This document shows, piece after piece, positions 25,493-34,583 of a stretch of DNA of 64,000 nt. The DNA lies in contig CACYYG010000020.1 in the NCBI GenBank assembly GCA_902778535.1, positions 1 to 64,000 of the forward strand, given 5' to 3'. Source of the stretch: an uncultured Prevotellaceae bacterium. GTDB taxonomy: Bacteria > Bacteroidota > Bacteroidia > Bacteroidales > Bacteroidaceae. Numbering within the stretch: position 1 is the first letter of the stretch; every line of letters starts with the position of its first letter. Under the pieces are notes generated by a model. It saw only the letters and a list, made by a program, of their open reading frames with translations. It was not told the DNA's origin and made no database searches. The translations under genes were made by a program, and so were the position numbers.

Positions 25493-25528
25493 ACAATAAC
25501 CGTTAACCAATAAACAATAACCGTTAAC
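25473..25528 (+). repeat. 21-bp tandem repeat across the rnpA end
   Basis: Two perfect copies (25473-25493 and 25494-25514) of a unit containing CAATAACCGTTAACCAAT plus a partial third copy (25515-25528). The first encodes the RnpA C-terminus; the last ends one base before the yidD start. The reverse complement of the core recurs at 53008-53030. Confidence 0.9.
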
Positions 25529-25529
25529 T

Positions 25530-25775
25530 TTGTTGAAGCGCATTTGGCATATTATCTGCTGGCTCTTGAAGTGGCTGCTGCTGCTGCCCATTCTGTTCTA
25601 TCAGAAGTGCATCAGTCCTCTGACGCCGCCTGCCTGCCGTTTCACTCCTACTTGTTCGCAGTATACAAAAGAGGCCATACAGAAGTACGGCCCCTTCAAA
25701 GGTCTTTGGCTTGGCGTGCGCCGCATCCTGCGCTGCCATCCGTGGGGCGGCTCAGGCTACGACCCGGTGCCCTAG
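25530..25775 (+). CDS. yidD: Membrane protein insertion efficiency factor YidD (TTG start)
   Basis: YidD is a small membrane-associated protein that helps YidC insert proteins. The 81-residue product shows the family core [28 protein letters not shown] and the ending [11 protein letters not shown] type ([12 protein letters not shown]). The start is TTG, at 25530 or 25533. It lies directly after rnpA, the conserved neighbour, with repeats in between. Confidence 0.93.
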   Translation: MLKRIWHIICWLLKWLLLLPILFYQKCISPLTPPACRFTPTCSQYTKEAIQKYGPFKGLWLGVRRILRCHPWGGSGYDPVP

Positions 25776-25837
25776 TCCCGTATACCACGGAAAGTTGATT
25801 TACCAATTCGGCTTTCCGTGACGATTTGTTAACAAAA

Positions 25838-25916
25838 GAAAATTTTAGTAACCACGCGGGTTACTGTCAGTAACCCGCGTGGTTACAAGCAGTAACCCAC
25901 GTGGTTACTGTTTTGT
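25838..25916. repeat. Palindrome array, family B, copy 1 (22-bp period)
   Basis: Three 17-base palindromes start at 25848, 25870 and 25892, exactly 22 bp apart: GTAACCACGCGGGTTAC, its exact reverse complement GTAACCCGCGTGGTTAC, and GTAACCCACGTGGTTAC. The whole 79-bp segment, including flanks GAAAATTTTA and CTGTTTTG, recurs at 51974-52052 with three mismatches. It lies between the convergent yidD and HD-hydrolase genes. Confidence 0.93.
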
Positions 25917-25954
25917 CACAAAGCGTTATTCTGGCCTGAACAACATGTAGAATA

Positions 25955-27994
25955 CTAGTTCGCCTCGGGGTAGCTGATGCGCGTGTGGTAGATGGTTTTC
26001 AGCTTTTCGATGAGAACCGTCTTGGCATACTGTATGTCGCGGAATGTGATGGGACATTCGCGGAAGAAACCGTCCTGCACCATGCCGTCGATGATGCGCT
26101 CCACCAGTGTGCGGATGCTCTGCTCGGTATAGTCAGGCAGCGAGCGTGAGGCAGCCTCCACAGCATCGGCCATCATCAGGATGGCCTGCTCCTTGGTGAA
26201 GGGATTGGGTCCGGGATAGGTGAAGAGCAAGTCGTCGACAGGTTCGTCGGGATGCTCGTTCTTGTACTTGATGTAGAAATACTTGGCCTTTCCCTGTCCG
26301 TGATGTGTGGCTATGAGGTCGCGTATCTGCCGTGGCAGATGGTACTTGTCGGCCAACTTCAGACCCTCGGTAACGTGGCCTATGATGTACTGTGCGCTTT
26401 CGATGTAGCTGAGATGCTCATGCGGCGAGATGCCGCCCGACTGATTCTCGGTGAAGTAGATGGGGTTGACCAGCTTGCCGATGTCGTGATAGAGGGCACC
26501 CGTGCGCACCAGCTGTGCGTTGGCATCGAGACGTCGTGCCACCTCGGCTGCCAGGTTGCCCACCTGTATGCTGTGGTTGAACGTGCCGGGGGCCACCTCG
26601 CTCATCTTTCTCAACAGCTCCTTGTTGGTGTTGGAAAGCTCCACCAGCGTGATGTCGCTCACAAAGCCGAAGGTCTTCTCGATGACATAGAGTAGCGGGT
26701 AGGCGCAGAAGACGATGAGGCCGCAGATGATGAGGTAGACGTACTCGATATGGTCGAACTGTTGCAGGTCGCCCACGCGGATGAGGAACAGTGCGAAGTG
26801 TGTGGCCGTGGCCGTGAGAATGAAGATGGCTGCCGTCCAGAACAGCTGCGAGCGGCTGCTCAGCTCGCGCATGGCGAACACCACGGCCATGCCCGACACC
26901 ATCTCCACGGCAATGAACTCCAGCGGATGCTGCAGCATGCTGGCTGCTATCAGCAGCAGTGTGGTCAGGGTCATGTAGGCAGTGCGCGAGTCCATGAACA
27001 CGCGCACGAAAATAGGCACTATGGCGAAGGGAAGAATGTAAACGTGGAACAGTGAATGGCTCACCAGCAGCGACGTGAGTAGCAGGAAGACGATGATGAG
27101 CGCATAGAGCATACAGGCGGAGCGCAGCTTGTCGAAATAGTCCTTGCGATAGATGCCCAAATAGATGGTGAACATCAGGATGATGATGAAGACGTATAAT
27201 ATCTTGCCCAACAGCGTCATTGTCGTCTCGTCTGAACTGTGGCGCTCCTTGTATTCCTTGAGATAGGAGGTCAGCACCTGATAGGTGTCTTCTTTGACGA
27301 TGTCGCCGTGGCTGATGATTTTTTCATTGACCTGCACTGTGCGCTCTAAGGGGTAGACGTATAGAAGACTGTCGAGGATTGCCTTGTTCCTTTCGCGGTC
27401 GTAAATCATGTTTGGCTCAATGAATTCATTGAGGTTCAGCTCGCGCAAGACGTCGGCATAGCGTCTCACCGTCGGATTGCTAAGCAACAGTTCGTAGGCC
27501 TGGCGTGGCGTGAGCAACTGCTGCACACCGATGTTCTGAATGGAAATGCCGTCGATGCGCTTAACGGCCTGAATGCCTTTCTCGACAAGCGAGTCCTGGT
27601 CGTCAACAATCTCCTGTTTGTAGAGGTCGGTTAAACTGGTGGCCAGCGACCTCTTCATGTTGTCGGCATATTGTATGGGCAAATGGTCTAATTTCTGGCG
27701 GAGCAATGCCACCTGATGGGCCCCCACGCTCTTATCATAGTTGTAGTGTGGGACAAAGTCCTTCATGCGCTCAGCACGCTCTTTCTCTATGGCGTTGTCG
27801 CTCTTGTAGACGGGGAAGGAGAAGGAGGCCGTCAGGTCAGCCTCGCTCCAAGGCTTGTCCTTCTCAAATTCGAAGTTGAGCTCCGACGGACGCGGCATAA
27901 ACCACACGATGGCAGCGACTGTGACCACCACAAATGCCATACGCACAGCTATCTCTTGCCAGGAAAGCTGCGACTTCAAGCTGAAATTTATCAT
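25955..27994 (-). CDS. PgpH-type 7TM HD-domain phosphohydrolase (probable c-di-AMP phosphodiesterase)
   Basis: The 679-residue protein has an N-terminal membrane helix (about 15-35), a large periplasmic 7TMR-HDED domain (to about 270), seven membrane helices (about 275-470) and a cytoplasmic HD domain with the HDIGK motif (YHDIGKLVNPIYFTENQ, about 500) and THHGQGK. Family members such as PgpH degrade cyclic di-AMP. ATG 27994 is chosen because the promoter box overlaps the alternative start at 28018. It is divergent from gltX. Confidence 0.93.
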   Translation of the reverse strand: MINFSLKSQLSWQEIAVRMAFVVVTVAAIVWFMPRPSELNFEFEKDKPWSEADLTASFSFPVYKSDNAIEKERAERMKDFVPHYNYDKSVGAHQVALLRQKLDHLPIQYADNMKRSLATSLTDLYKQEIVDDQDSLVEKGIQAVKRIDGISIQNIGVQQLLTPRQAYELLLSNPTVRRYADVLRELNLNEFIEPNMIYDRERNKAILDSLLYVYPLERTVQVNEKIISHGDIVKEDTYQVLTSYLKEYKERHSSDETTMTLLGKILYVFIIILMFTIYLGIYRKDYFDKLRSACMLYALIIVFLLLTSLLVSHSLFHVYILPFAIVPIFVRVFMDSRTAYMTLTTLLLIAASMLQHPLEFIAVEMVSGMAVVFAMRELSSRSQLFWTAAIFILTATATHFALFLIRVGDLQQFDHIEYVYLIICGLIVFCAYPLLYVIEKTFGFVSDITLVELSNTNKELLRKMSEVAPGTFNHSIQVGNLAAEVARRLDANAQLVRTGALYHDIGKLVNPIYFTENQSGGISPHEHLSYIESAQYIIGHVTEGLKLADKYHLPRQIRDLIATHHGQGKAKYFYIKYKNEHPDEPVDDLLFTYPGPNPFTKEQAILMMADAVEAASRSLPDYTEQSIRTLVERIIDGMVQDGFFRECPITFRDIQYAKTVLIEKLKTIYHTRISYPEAN

Positions 27995-28015
27995 GCTAAC
28001 AACTCTTTCAGACTG

Positions 28016-28023
28016 CAAAAATA
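28016..28023 (-). promoter_or_regulatory. Promoter of the HD-domain phosphohydrolase
   Basis: TATTTTTG on the minus strand, 21 bases before ATG 27994. Confidence 0.65.
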
Positions 28024-28087
28024 AACATTTTTAGTGTGTTCGCCATAAAAAAAATACGGAAAATGTGTGTACTGACACAAAATTTTG

Positions 28088-28095
28088 TATCTTTG
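28088..28095 (+). promoter_or_regulatory. Promoter of gltX
   Basis: TATCTTTG, 56 bases before the GTG start of gltX. Confidence 0.7.
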
Positions 28096-28151
28096 CAGGG
28101 AAATTCTGAATGATAAATATAAAAATAAGAATAATAAAAGAATAAAAAAAC

Positions 28152-29705
28152 GTGGAGGAAAGAAAAGTAAGAGTGCGCTTCGCACCCAGCCCCACGGGGC
28201 CGTTACATATCGGCGGCGTGCGCACCGCCTTGTACAATTATTTGTTTGCCCGCCAGCATGGTGGCGACCTGGTGTTCCGCATTGAGGACACCGACAGCAC
28301 ACGCTTCGTACCCGGTGCTGAGGACTATATCATCGAAGCCTTCAAGTGGCTTGGCATCCAGTTCGACGAGGGCGTAAGTTTCGGTGGCGAGCTAGGTCCT
28401 TACCGCCAGAGCGAGCGTCGCAATATCTATAAGAAGTATGTGCAGGAGCTGCTCAATGCCGGACGTGCCTATATCGCCTTCGACACGCCAGAGGAGTTAG
28501 AGCGCGTGCGCAACCATATTCCTAATTTCCAGTACGATAGCCGCACACGTCTCCACATGCGCAACTCGTTCACTATGAAGGCTTCCGAGGTGATGAGCTA
28601 CTTGGAACAGGGCCGCCAGTACGTGGTGCGCTTCCGTGTGGATTCCGGACAGGACATCGTTATCGACGATATGATACGCGGCGAGGTGCACGTCAAGAGC
28701 GACATCCTCGACGACAAGGTGCTGTACAAGAGCTCTGACCAGCTGCCCACCTATCATTTGGCCAACATTGTGGACGACCATCTGATGAAGATTACGCACG
28801 TCATCCGTGGTGAGGAGTGGCTGCCCAGTGCCCCGTTGCACGTGCTGCTCTATCAGGCTTTCGGTTGGGAGGACACTATGCCTCGCTTTGCACATCTGCC
28901 GCTGCTGCTGAAGCCCGACCAGCCCGGCAAACTGAGCAAGCGCGACGGCGACCGCCTTGGTTTCCCTGTCTTCCCCTTGGATTGGCACAGCACTGACAGC
29001 AAGACTGGTGAGGAGGTGTTTTGCAGCGGCTATCGCGAACAGGGCTATTTCCCCGAGGCCGTTGTTAACTTCCTCGCTCTGCTTGGATGGAATCCTGGCG
29101 GTGAGCAGGAGATTTTCTCGCTCGACGAGCTGGTGAAGCTGTTCGATATCACAAAGTGCTCGAAAGCCGGTGCCAAGTTTGACTATAAGAAGGGTATCTG
29201 GTTCAACCACGAGTATATTCTGAAGAAGAGTCCCGAGGAAATAGCCAAGCTCTGGGAACCTGAGTGCCGCGAGCATGGCGTGAAGGACTCTTTCGAGCGC
29301 ATCACGCAGGTTGTCGCCATGATGAAGGATCGCGTAAACTTTGTCAAGGAATTGTGGCCCTTATGCTCGTTCTTCTTTGAGGCGCCCACGGCCTACGATG
29401 AAAAGACGGTGAAGAAGCGCTGGAAGGAAGATTCTGCCCAGACGCTCACAGAACTATGCGCTGTTCTTGAGAAAATGGATGATTTCTCATTAGAGAATCA
29501 GGAGAAAGTTGTCCACGCATGGATAGAAGAGAAGGAGTATAAGTTGGGCAACGTGATGAACGCCTGGCGCCTGGCGCTGGTAGGCGAGGGTAAGGGTCCC
29601 GGCATGTTCGACATCTCTGCCTTCCTCGGAAAAGAAGAGACCATCAAGCGCACGCGTAAGGCTTGTGCTGTGCTGGGGAGTGAAAGTGAAGTGAAGGGGG
29701 AGTGA
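28152..29705 (+). CDS. gltX: Glutamyl-tRNA synthetase (GTG start, repeat-derived C-terminus)
   Basis: GluRS charges tRNA-Glu. The 517-residue class I enzyme has [20 protein letters not shown] with the HIGH-type motif (PLHIGG) near residue 20 and the KMSKS-type motif KLSKRDGD near residue 262. The start is GTG 28152, which gives the family N-terminus exactly. The last ten residues ([10 protein letters not shown]) and the stop codon are encoded by a purine-rich repeat that forms the left arm of the inverted repeat around the next gene, so the original end has been replaced or extended. Confidence 0.96.
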   Translation: MEERKVRVRFAPSPTGPLHIGGVRTALYNYLFARQHGGDLVFRIEDTDSTRFVPGAEDYIIEAFKWLGIQFDEGVSFGGELGPYRQSERRNIYKKYVQELLNAGRAYIAFDTPEELERVRNHIPNFQYDSRTRLHMRNSFTMKASEVMSYLEQGRQYVVRFRVDSGQDIVIDDMIRGEVHVKSDILDDKVLYKSSDQLPTYHLANIVDDHLMKITHVIRGEEWLPSAPLHVLLYQAFGWEDTMPRFAHLPLLLKPDQPGKLSKRDGDRLGFPVFPLDWHSTDSKTGEEVFCSGYREQGYFPEAVVNFLALLGWNPGGEQEIFSLDELVKLFDITKCSKAGAKFDYKKGIWFNHEYILKKSPEEIAKLWEPECREHGVKDSFERITQVVAMMKDRVNFVKELWPLCSFFFEAPTAYDEKTVKKRWKEDSAQTLTELCAVLEKMDDFSLENQEKVVHAWIEEKEYKLGNVMNAWRLALVGEGKGPGMFDISAFLGKEETIKRTRKACAVLGSESEVKGE

Positions 29706-29721
29706 AAGGGAAGTGAAAGGG
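29675..29721. repeat. Left arm of the inverted repeat around the four-helix-bundle gene
   Basis: Purine-rich run made of AGTGAAAGGGA-type units. AGTGAAAGGGAAGTGAAAG (29701-29719) is matched exactly, in inverse orientation, by the pyrimidine-rich right arm near 30174-30196. It overlaps the gltX C-terminus. Confidence 0.85.
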
Positions 29722-29750
29722 ACAATTGTTTAATTAAATGATTTAAAGAC

Positions 29751-30128
29751 ATGGCCCTTTACGGATTTGAGAATGTTATCGCCTGGCAGAAAGCCCACGT
29801 TTTCGTGCTAAGCGTTTACAGGCTTACCAAATCTTTTCCCAAAGAAGAACTCTTCGGGCTTACCTCACAATTCAGGAGAGCTGCTGTTTCCATAGAAGCA
29901 AATATTGCCGAGGGATACAAAAAGCTAAGTAAAGCAGATAAGCTGCGCTTCCTGAATATATCACAAGCCAGTTTGGAAGAATGTCGTAATTACATTATTC
30001 TCTCCAGAGATCTTGAATACATTGACGAAGAAAACATAAACACTTTATATCAACAAATTGAACAAGCAAGCTGGTTTTTAAATAAATACTGTAAAGGAAT
30101 TATAGAGAACAACGGGATAAAAGGCTGA
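29751..30128 (+). CDS. Four-helix-bundle protein (S23 / 23S rRNA intervening-sequence family)
   Basis: The 125-residue protein (MALYGFENVIAWQKAHVF, FPKEELFGLTSQFRRAAVSI, ANIAEGYKKLSKADKLRFL) is a clear member of the four-helix-bundle family first seen in intervening sequences of 23S rRNA and long misnamed ribosomal protein S23. Members form small oligomers and have no agreed function. The gene is much more AT-rich than its neighbours and has no promoter box of its own. It lies between inverted purine/pyrimidine repeats that separate gltX from waaA, which points to a discrete inserted unit. Confidence 0.9.
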   Translation: MALYGFENVIAWQKAHVFVLSVYRLTKSFPKEELFGLTSQFRRAAVSIEANIAEGYKKLSKADKLRFLNISQASLEECRNYIILSRDLEYIDEENINTLYQQIEQASWFLNKYCKGIIENNGIKG

Positions 30129-30150
30129 TGAAATAGGTGTGGAAAAAATG

Positions 30151-30229
30151 CCCTTTCCCTTCCCTTTCACTCCTCTTTCACTTCCCTTTCACTCCTCTTT
30201 CACTTCCCTTTCACTACCCTTTCACTACC
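30151..30229. repeat. Right arm of the inverted repeat around the four-helix-bundle gene
   Basis: Pyrimidine-rich run built of CTTTCACTCC and CTTTCACTTCC units that repeat with a 22-base period. CTTTCACTTCCCTTTCACT pairs with the left arm. It stops 7 bases before the waaA start codon. Confidence 0.85.
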
Positions 30230-30236
30230 TAAAAGA

Positions 30237-31475
30237 ATGTATAATATCATCATATACGCGTACCTGCTGGGAGTGGCAATCTATAGCCGCTTCAACGAGA
30301 AGGTGAAGAAGATGTGGCGCGGCGAGCGCGACGCCTTCAACGTGCTCCGCGAGAAGGTGGAGCCAGGTGCGCGTTACGTGTGGTTCCATGCTGCCTCGCT
30401 GGGCGAGTTTGAGCAAGGCCGCCCGTTGATGGAACAGCTCAAGCGCGACCATCCTGATCTGAAGATCCTGCTTACCTTTTTCTCGCCGTCGGGCTATGAG
30501 GTAAGGAAAGACTACAAGGGCGCCGACATCATCTGCTACCTGCCGCTTGACACCATTCGCAACGCACGCCGATTTCTTCGCCTTATCAAGCCTGAGATGG
30601 CTTTCTTCATCAAGTACGAGTTCTGGTACAACTACCTGCATATCCTTAAGCACCGCGGCGTTCCCACTTATAGTGTGAGCAGCATTTTCCGCGAAGGGCA
30701 GGTGTTCTTCCGCTGGTATGGTAAACAGTATGGCCGTGTGCTAAAGTGCTTCACCCGTTTCTATGTACAGAACGAGAAGAGCCGTGAACTGCTTCATGGT
30801 CTTGGCATCGATTGTGTCACCGTCGTCGGCGACACCCGCTTCGATCGTGTGCTTCAGATTAAGGAAGCAGCGAAGCAGCTGACTGTGGTGGAAGAATTTA
30901 TAGACACGGGAAAAGGCACCAAGCCGAAGGTCTTTGTGGCTGGCAGCAGTTGGCCGCCTGACGAGGATATCTTCATCCGCTACTTTAAAGAGCATCCCGA
31001 CTGGAAACTCATCATTGCGCCACACGTTATCGGCGAGGACCACTTGCTGCAGATAGAAAAGCAATTGGAAGGCTGTGACACCGTCAGATATACTAAACTG
31101 CAGGCTCCAGAAAACGCAAGAAGGTCTTCTGCTCTCATCATTGACTGCTTCGGGCTGCTCAGCAGCATCTACCGTTACGCCACGGTGTGCTATGTGGGCG
31201 GCGGCTTCGGTGTCAGCATACACAACACGTTGGAGGCGGCCGTCTGGGGCGTGCCCGTCATCTTCGGACCAGAAAACCAGAAGTTTCAGGAGGCACAGGG
31301 CTTGAAAGCCTGTGGCGGAGGTTTCGAAATCAGAAATTACGATGACTTTGCGCAGCTGATGGACCGCTTTGGCAGCGATGATGCCTTCCTCAAGGATGCT
31401 GGTGACAAAGCCGGTGCCTACGTTGAGAGTCTGGCCGGTGCTACTGGTAAGATATTAAGTGATGTTGAATTATAG
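30237..31475 (+). CDS. waaA: 3-deoxy-D-manno-octulosonic acid (Kdo) transferase
   Basis: WaaA (KdtA) adds Kdo to lipid A precursors at the inner membrane. The 412-residue GT-B glycosyltransferase has an N-terminal membrane anchor (IIIYAYLLGVAIYSRF), then VWFHAASLGEFEQ (about 42-54), LLTFFSPSGYEVRK, the SIFREGQVFFRWYG segment and the C-terminal AGSSWPPDE and VGGGFGVSIHNTLEAAVWGVPVIFGP motif. It should follow gltX directly were the four-helix-bundle unit absent. Confidence 0.94.
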   Translation: MYNIIIYAYLLGVAIYSRFNEKVKKMWRGERDAFNVLREKVEPGARYVWFHAASLGEFEQGRPLMEQLKRDHPDLKILLTFFSPSGYEVRKDYKGADIICYLPLDTIRNARRFLRLIKPEMAFFIKYEFWYNYLHILKHRGVPTYSVSSIFREGQVFFRWYGKQYGRVLKCFTRFYVQNEKSRELLHGLGIDCVTVVGDTRFDRVLQIKEAAKQLTVVEEFIDTGKGTKPKVFVAGSSWPPDEDIFIRYFKEHPDWKLIIAPHVIGEDHLLQIEKQLEGCDTVRYTKLQAPENARRSSALIIDCFGLLSSIYRYATVCYVGGGFGVSIHNTLEAAVWGVPVIFGPENQKFQEAQGLKACGGGFEIRNYDDFAQLMDRFGSDDAFLKDAGDKAGAYVESLAGATGKILSDVEL

Positions 31476-31488
31476 ACGGGAACTTGGT

Positions 31489-31878
31489 ATGTCAGCGAAA
31501 ATAATCAATCAGAAAGTCATGACGCTGGGCGGCTGCCTGGCAATGCTGCTTGTTACGTTCCTGTCGGTGGTCAACGTGAAGAGCTACCACTGGAACATCC
31601 TCGAACTGCCGCATAAGATTGACCGGGTGGTAAACCACACTGCATACAACATCATCGGCAAGGTGCTCATAGCTGCCCTCGTGGTCTTTCCACTGCTGGT
31701 GGCTCTCGTGGCGTGGCTTAAGGGTCGTGCGCCGAAGTCGGTGGCCGTGTTGCCGCTGTTCGTCGCCCTGGCCTTCATCGTCATCCTTTTCATGGCGAGG
31801 CCCACATCACCTGGCATCGGTCTGTGGCTCTATGCCGTTGTTGCTGTCGCTACATTTGCTATTACCTTTAAACAATAA
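31489..31878 (+). CDS. Small four-helix inner-membrane protein, unknown
   Basis: About 129 residues from ATG 31489 (MSAKIINQKV); an earlier in-frame ATG at 31459 overlaps the waaA end. Four hydrophobic segments are visible (LGGCLAMLLVTFLSVV, IIGKVLIAALVVFPLLVALV, VAVLPLFVALAFIVILFMA, IGLWLYAVVAVATFAI). I do not recognise a family. It precedes another small membrane protein of similar build on the same strand. Confidence 0.6.
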   Translation: MSAKIINQKVMTLGGCLAMLLVTFLSVVNVKSYHWNILELPHKIDRVVNHTAYNIIGKVLIAALVVFPLLVALVAWLKGRAPKSVAVLPLFVALAFIVILFMARPTSPGIGLWLYAVVAVATFAITFKQ

Positions 31879-31926
31879 AAATCTGTATTATCAACCTTAT
31901 TATTAACCACTTAAAACAAAAACATT

Positions 31927-32301
31927 ATGGACAAATTAACAAAAGAGCAGGTCAATCTGTTTTCCATCATTGCATCAGTTTTAATGCTGATTGCTTTCTT
32001 TTTTGTGAAGATGGGTTATGCAACTCCCGTTGGGATGATTGGCAAAGTTGGCTGGTTTGGCACCATCACGCTGATTCTGGCTTTGCTGGCTCCTATCTAT
32101 ACCTGCCTTTACGCTTTCCGTGACGTGAAGGCTCTTGAGCCCCTGAAGCCCATCTTTGTGCTCAGCCCAGGTCTGGCCTCTGCCCTGCCGCTCATCGCTT
32201 TGGGTCTTTGCCTGTTTGCTTCTTTCTTCGATGGTGGATGGGCTATCATACTTTATGCTCTTGGTGCCGCTGCTGTCTTCTACATTGGCCAGAAGAGCTA
32301 A
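31927..32301 (+). CDS. Small four-helix inner-membrane protein, unknown
   Basis: 124 residues with four hydrophobic segments (FSIIASVLMLIAFFFVKMG, FGTITLILALLAPIYTCLYA, ALPLIALGLCLFASF, GWAIILYALGAAAVFYIG). Similar in size and topology to the preceding gene, 48 bases upstream, but without obvious sequence identity. A terminator follows at 32323-32352. No function is recognised. Confidence 0.65.
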   Translation: MDKLTKEQVNLFSIIASVLMLIAFFFVKMGYATPVGMIGKVGWFGTITLILALLAPIYTCLYAFRDVKALEPLKPIFVLSPGLASALPLIALGLCLFASFFDGGWAIILYALGAAAVFYIGQKS

Positions 32302-32322
32302 ACAGTTTTTTTATAAATTCAC

Positions 32323-32352
32323 AAGAGTGGCTCCATCATGGGGCCACTCTTT
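32323..32352 (+). terminator. Terminator-like hairpin just before the next start codon
   Basis: AAGAGTGGC pairs with GCCACTCTT around a short GC-rich loop, followed by TTT. The next gene's ATG lies only 7 bases after it, with no promoter box in between. Confidence 0.75.
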
Positions 32353-32358
32353 TATACT

Positions 32359-34380
32359 ATGGCCCGCCGCATTTTATTCCTTCTTTTCCTGCTTGTCTTT
32401 GCATTATCAGTGGCAAAGGCACAGACGTGGCAGCAGGTGTATGAGGAAGTGATGGACGTCGGCCAGACTGATGACGACGCCGGTCAGGCGCTCCTTGACA
32501 GCTACGAACTGCTGGAGCATCTGGCCGGCGAGCCTTTGGATTTGAACCAAGCCACGCGCGACGATCTTGAGCAGCTGCCCTTCCTCTCGGCTCAGCAGGT
32601 GATGGACATTCAGGAATACATCTACCGCTATGGGCCGATGCGCTCTTTGGGCGAGCTGCGCATGATCCGTTCACTTGACTACCAGCAAATCAAGCTCCTG
32701 CCTTATTTCGTCTTCGTCAATAATGAAGAAGACACTCCCCTCACTTCTTACCCCTCGCCTATCACCCCTAAGCACACGCTCTCAGCCACGCTGCGTGTGC
32801 CCTTCTACCGTCGCGAGGGCGACCGTAACGGCTATTTAGGGTACCCCTACCGCCATACGCTACGCTATGAGCTGACCGCAGGCAAGCGCTGGCGCGTGGG
32901 ACTCGTGGGTGCACAGGATGCCGGCGAACCGTTTTTTGCCAATGACAACCGTTGGGGCTACGATGTCTACAGCTATTACGGACAGCTGAAGAACGCTGGG
33001 CGTCTGGAGAATCTTGTCGTGGGTAAATACCGCATGTCGGTCGGCACAGGACTGGTGCTGGGCCAGAGCTTCCAGTTGGGCAAGCTGGCTATGTTGCAGA
33101 GTTCGGGCCGCAGCGTAAGCACTTTGAGGCCACACACTTCACGCTCTGTGGCCGACTTTCTTCAAGGCGCTGCCGCCACGCTGGCACTGTTGCGTGGCAA
33201 CGAGCATCGTGCCGACATGCCTGAGCTGAGCCTCACTGCCTTCGCCTCCTACCGCTCTGTCGATGCCACGCTGAACGCCGACAGTGCGGCGCAGACCATC
33301 GTCACCAGCGGCTACCATCGCACGTCCACGGAGATGGCGAAGAAAGCCAACACCCGTCTGACAACAGGCGGTGTCCACCTGACGTTCCATCGCGGTGCCG
33401 TCAGACTTGGTGCTACCACAGTCTACACGCAGTTGGACCGACCTTTGGAGCCACAGCGCGAGACGCTCTACCGCCGCTACTTTGCCCACGGTCAGCACTT
33501 CCTCAATACCAGCATAGATTACGCCTGCACGCACCATCGCTTTGCTCTCAACGGCGAGGTGGCCGTTGATGCACACGGCCATTTGGCTACCGTAAACACG
33601 GCCAGTATGCGTGCCACCGACCGCATCACGCTGATGCTTCAGCAACGTTTCTATAGCTATCGCTACACCACGCTGCACGGCCACAGCTTTGGTCAGGGCG
33701 GTTCGCGCGTGCAAAACGAGAGCGGCTTCTTTCTTGGCGCCACCTGGAATCCGTTGCGCCATCTGCAGCTGCAGGGCTATGCCGACTACGCACACCATCC
33801 CTGGGCACAGTATCAGGTGTCACAAGCCTCCGACGACGTCGACCTGCTCTTGCAAGCCACATGGCGTCAGGGACACTGGACACTGACAGCACGCCACCAG
33901 TCACGCTTGCGCAAGAAAGACAGCGATGAAGAAGCCACCCTCACACACAACGACGACCATCGCCACCGTCTTGCCGTGACCTGGCAGAACGGCCCGTGGG
34001 CGTTGAAGACACAGGCCGACATGACGCATCATGTGGGTCAGCATACCGAGGGAGGATGGCTGCTGAGCCAGCAGGCGAGCTACGGCGGGTCGTGGCTGAC
34101 GCTGAGCGCGATGGCCGCCTGCTTCAACACCGACTCCTATCAGAGCCGCATCTACGTCTATGAGCGGCAGCTGCAGCACGAAATCAGTTTCCCCACCTAC
34201 TACGGCGAGGGCGTCCGCCTTGTCCTGATGGCTCTGGCCGACCTTACGCCACAACTGCGCCTCTCTGCCCGCCTCGGCTACACCGATTATTTCGACCGCT
34301 CAACGGTTGGCACCGGTTTGCAACTCATCCCTCACAGCCATCAAACTGATCTTGATTTGCAGCTGCGTTGGAAGTTTTAG
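32359..34380 (+). CDS. Helix-hairpin-helix plus beta-barrel outer-membrane protein
   Basis: The 673-residue protein starts at ATG 32359 with a signal peptide (FLLFLLVFALSVAKAQ). Residues about 50-105 form a helix-hairpin-helix region (LDLNQATRDDLEQLPFLSAQQ and IQEYIYRYGPMRSLGELRMI), as in the ComEA-like DNA-binding fold. The remainder (about 120-673) is rich in barrel-type strands and ends LDLQLRWKF, an outer-membrane targeting end. Such proteins are common in Bacteroidetes; a role in DNA or nucleotide handling at the outer membrane is possible but unproven. Confidence 0.75.
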   Translation: MARRILFLLFLLVFALSVAKAQTWQQVYEEVMDVGQTDDDAGQALLDSYELLEHLAGEPLDLNQATRDDLEQLPFLSAQQVMDIQEYIYRYGPMRSLGELRMIRSLDYQQIKLLPYFVFVNNEEDTPLTSYPSPITPKHTLSATLRVPFYRREGDRNGYLGYPYRHTLRYELTAGKRWRVGLVGAQDAGEPFFANDNRWGYDVYSYYGQLKNAGRLENLVVGKYRMSVGTGLVLGQSFQLGKLAMLQSSGRSVSTLRPHTSRSVADFLQGAAATLALLRGNEHRADMPELSLTAFASYRSVDATLNADSAAQTIVTSGYHRTSTEMAKKANTRLTTGGVHLTFHRGAVRLGATTVYTQLDRPLEPQRETLYRRYFAHGQHFLNTSIDYACTHHRFALNGEVAVDAHGHLATVNTASMRATDRITLMLQQRFYSYRYTTLHGHSFGQGGSRVQNESGFFLGATWNPLRHLQLQGYADYAHHPWAQYQVSQASDDVDLLLQATWRQGHWTLTARHQSRLRKKDSDEEATLTHNDDHRHRLAVTWQNGPWALKTQADMTHHVGQHTEGGWLLSQQASYGGSWLTLSAMAACFNTDSYQSRIYVYERQLQHEISFPTYYGEGVRLVLMALADLTPQLRLSARLGYTDYFDRSTVGTGLQLIPHSHQTDLDLQLRWKF

Positions 34381-34406
34381 CCGTGGGCAGTTTTTAGCCA
34401 CAGAAC

Positions 34407-34504
34407 GATCCCTTTTTTATAAGATAGATGGGCATTAAAAAAAGGATCGATAGATTTTTTCAAAACCCATTGACTTTTTAAAAAATCTATCGATCGATTT
34501 TTTT
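34407..34504. repeat. Palindromic AT-rich repeats, family E
   Basis: A7-GGATCGATAG-AT6 (about 34437-34460) and A6-TCTATCGATC-GAT7 (about 34480-34504) are reverse-complementary palindromes whose centres are about 44 bp (two 22-bp steps) apart. The slots between and before them hold CCCAT and ATGGG, also complementary. Lies between the barrel protein and the next promoter. Confidence 0.7.
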
Positions 34505-34538
34505 ATGGCGATTACTTGCCCATTTAAACGATAATTTG

Positions 34539-34546
34539 TACTTTTG
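34539..34546 (+). promoter_or_regulatory. Promoter of the TIM-barrel/DUF3826 gene and GH127 gene
   Basis: TACTTTTG with TTG at 34516-34518, 20 bases apart; 37 bases before the ATG. Confidence 0.75.
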
Positions 34547-34583
34547 CCAACGAAACTACAAAAAACAAATAAATTCCTAATTC

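Noticed and set aside
29751-30128. Ribosomal protein S23
   Set aside because: The name is a historical misnomer; the family is a four-helix bundle linked to intervening sequences, and no rRNA is present in the window.
30151-30229. CRISPR or long coding repeat
   Set aside because: Short pyrimidine units in tandem without unique spacers; they pair with 29675-29721 instead.
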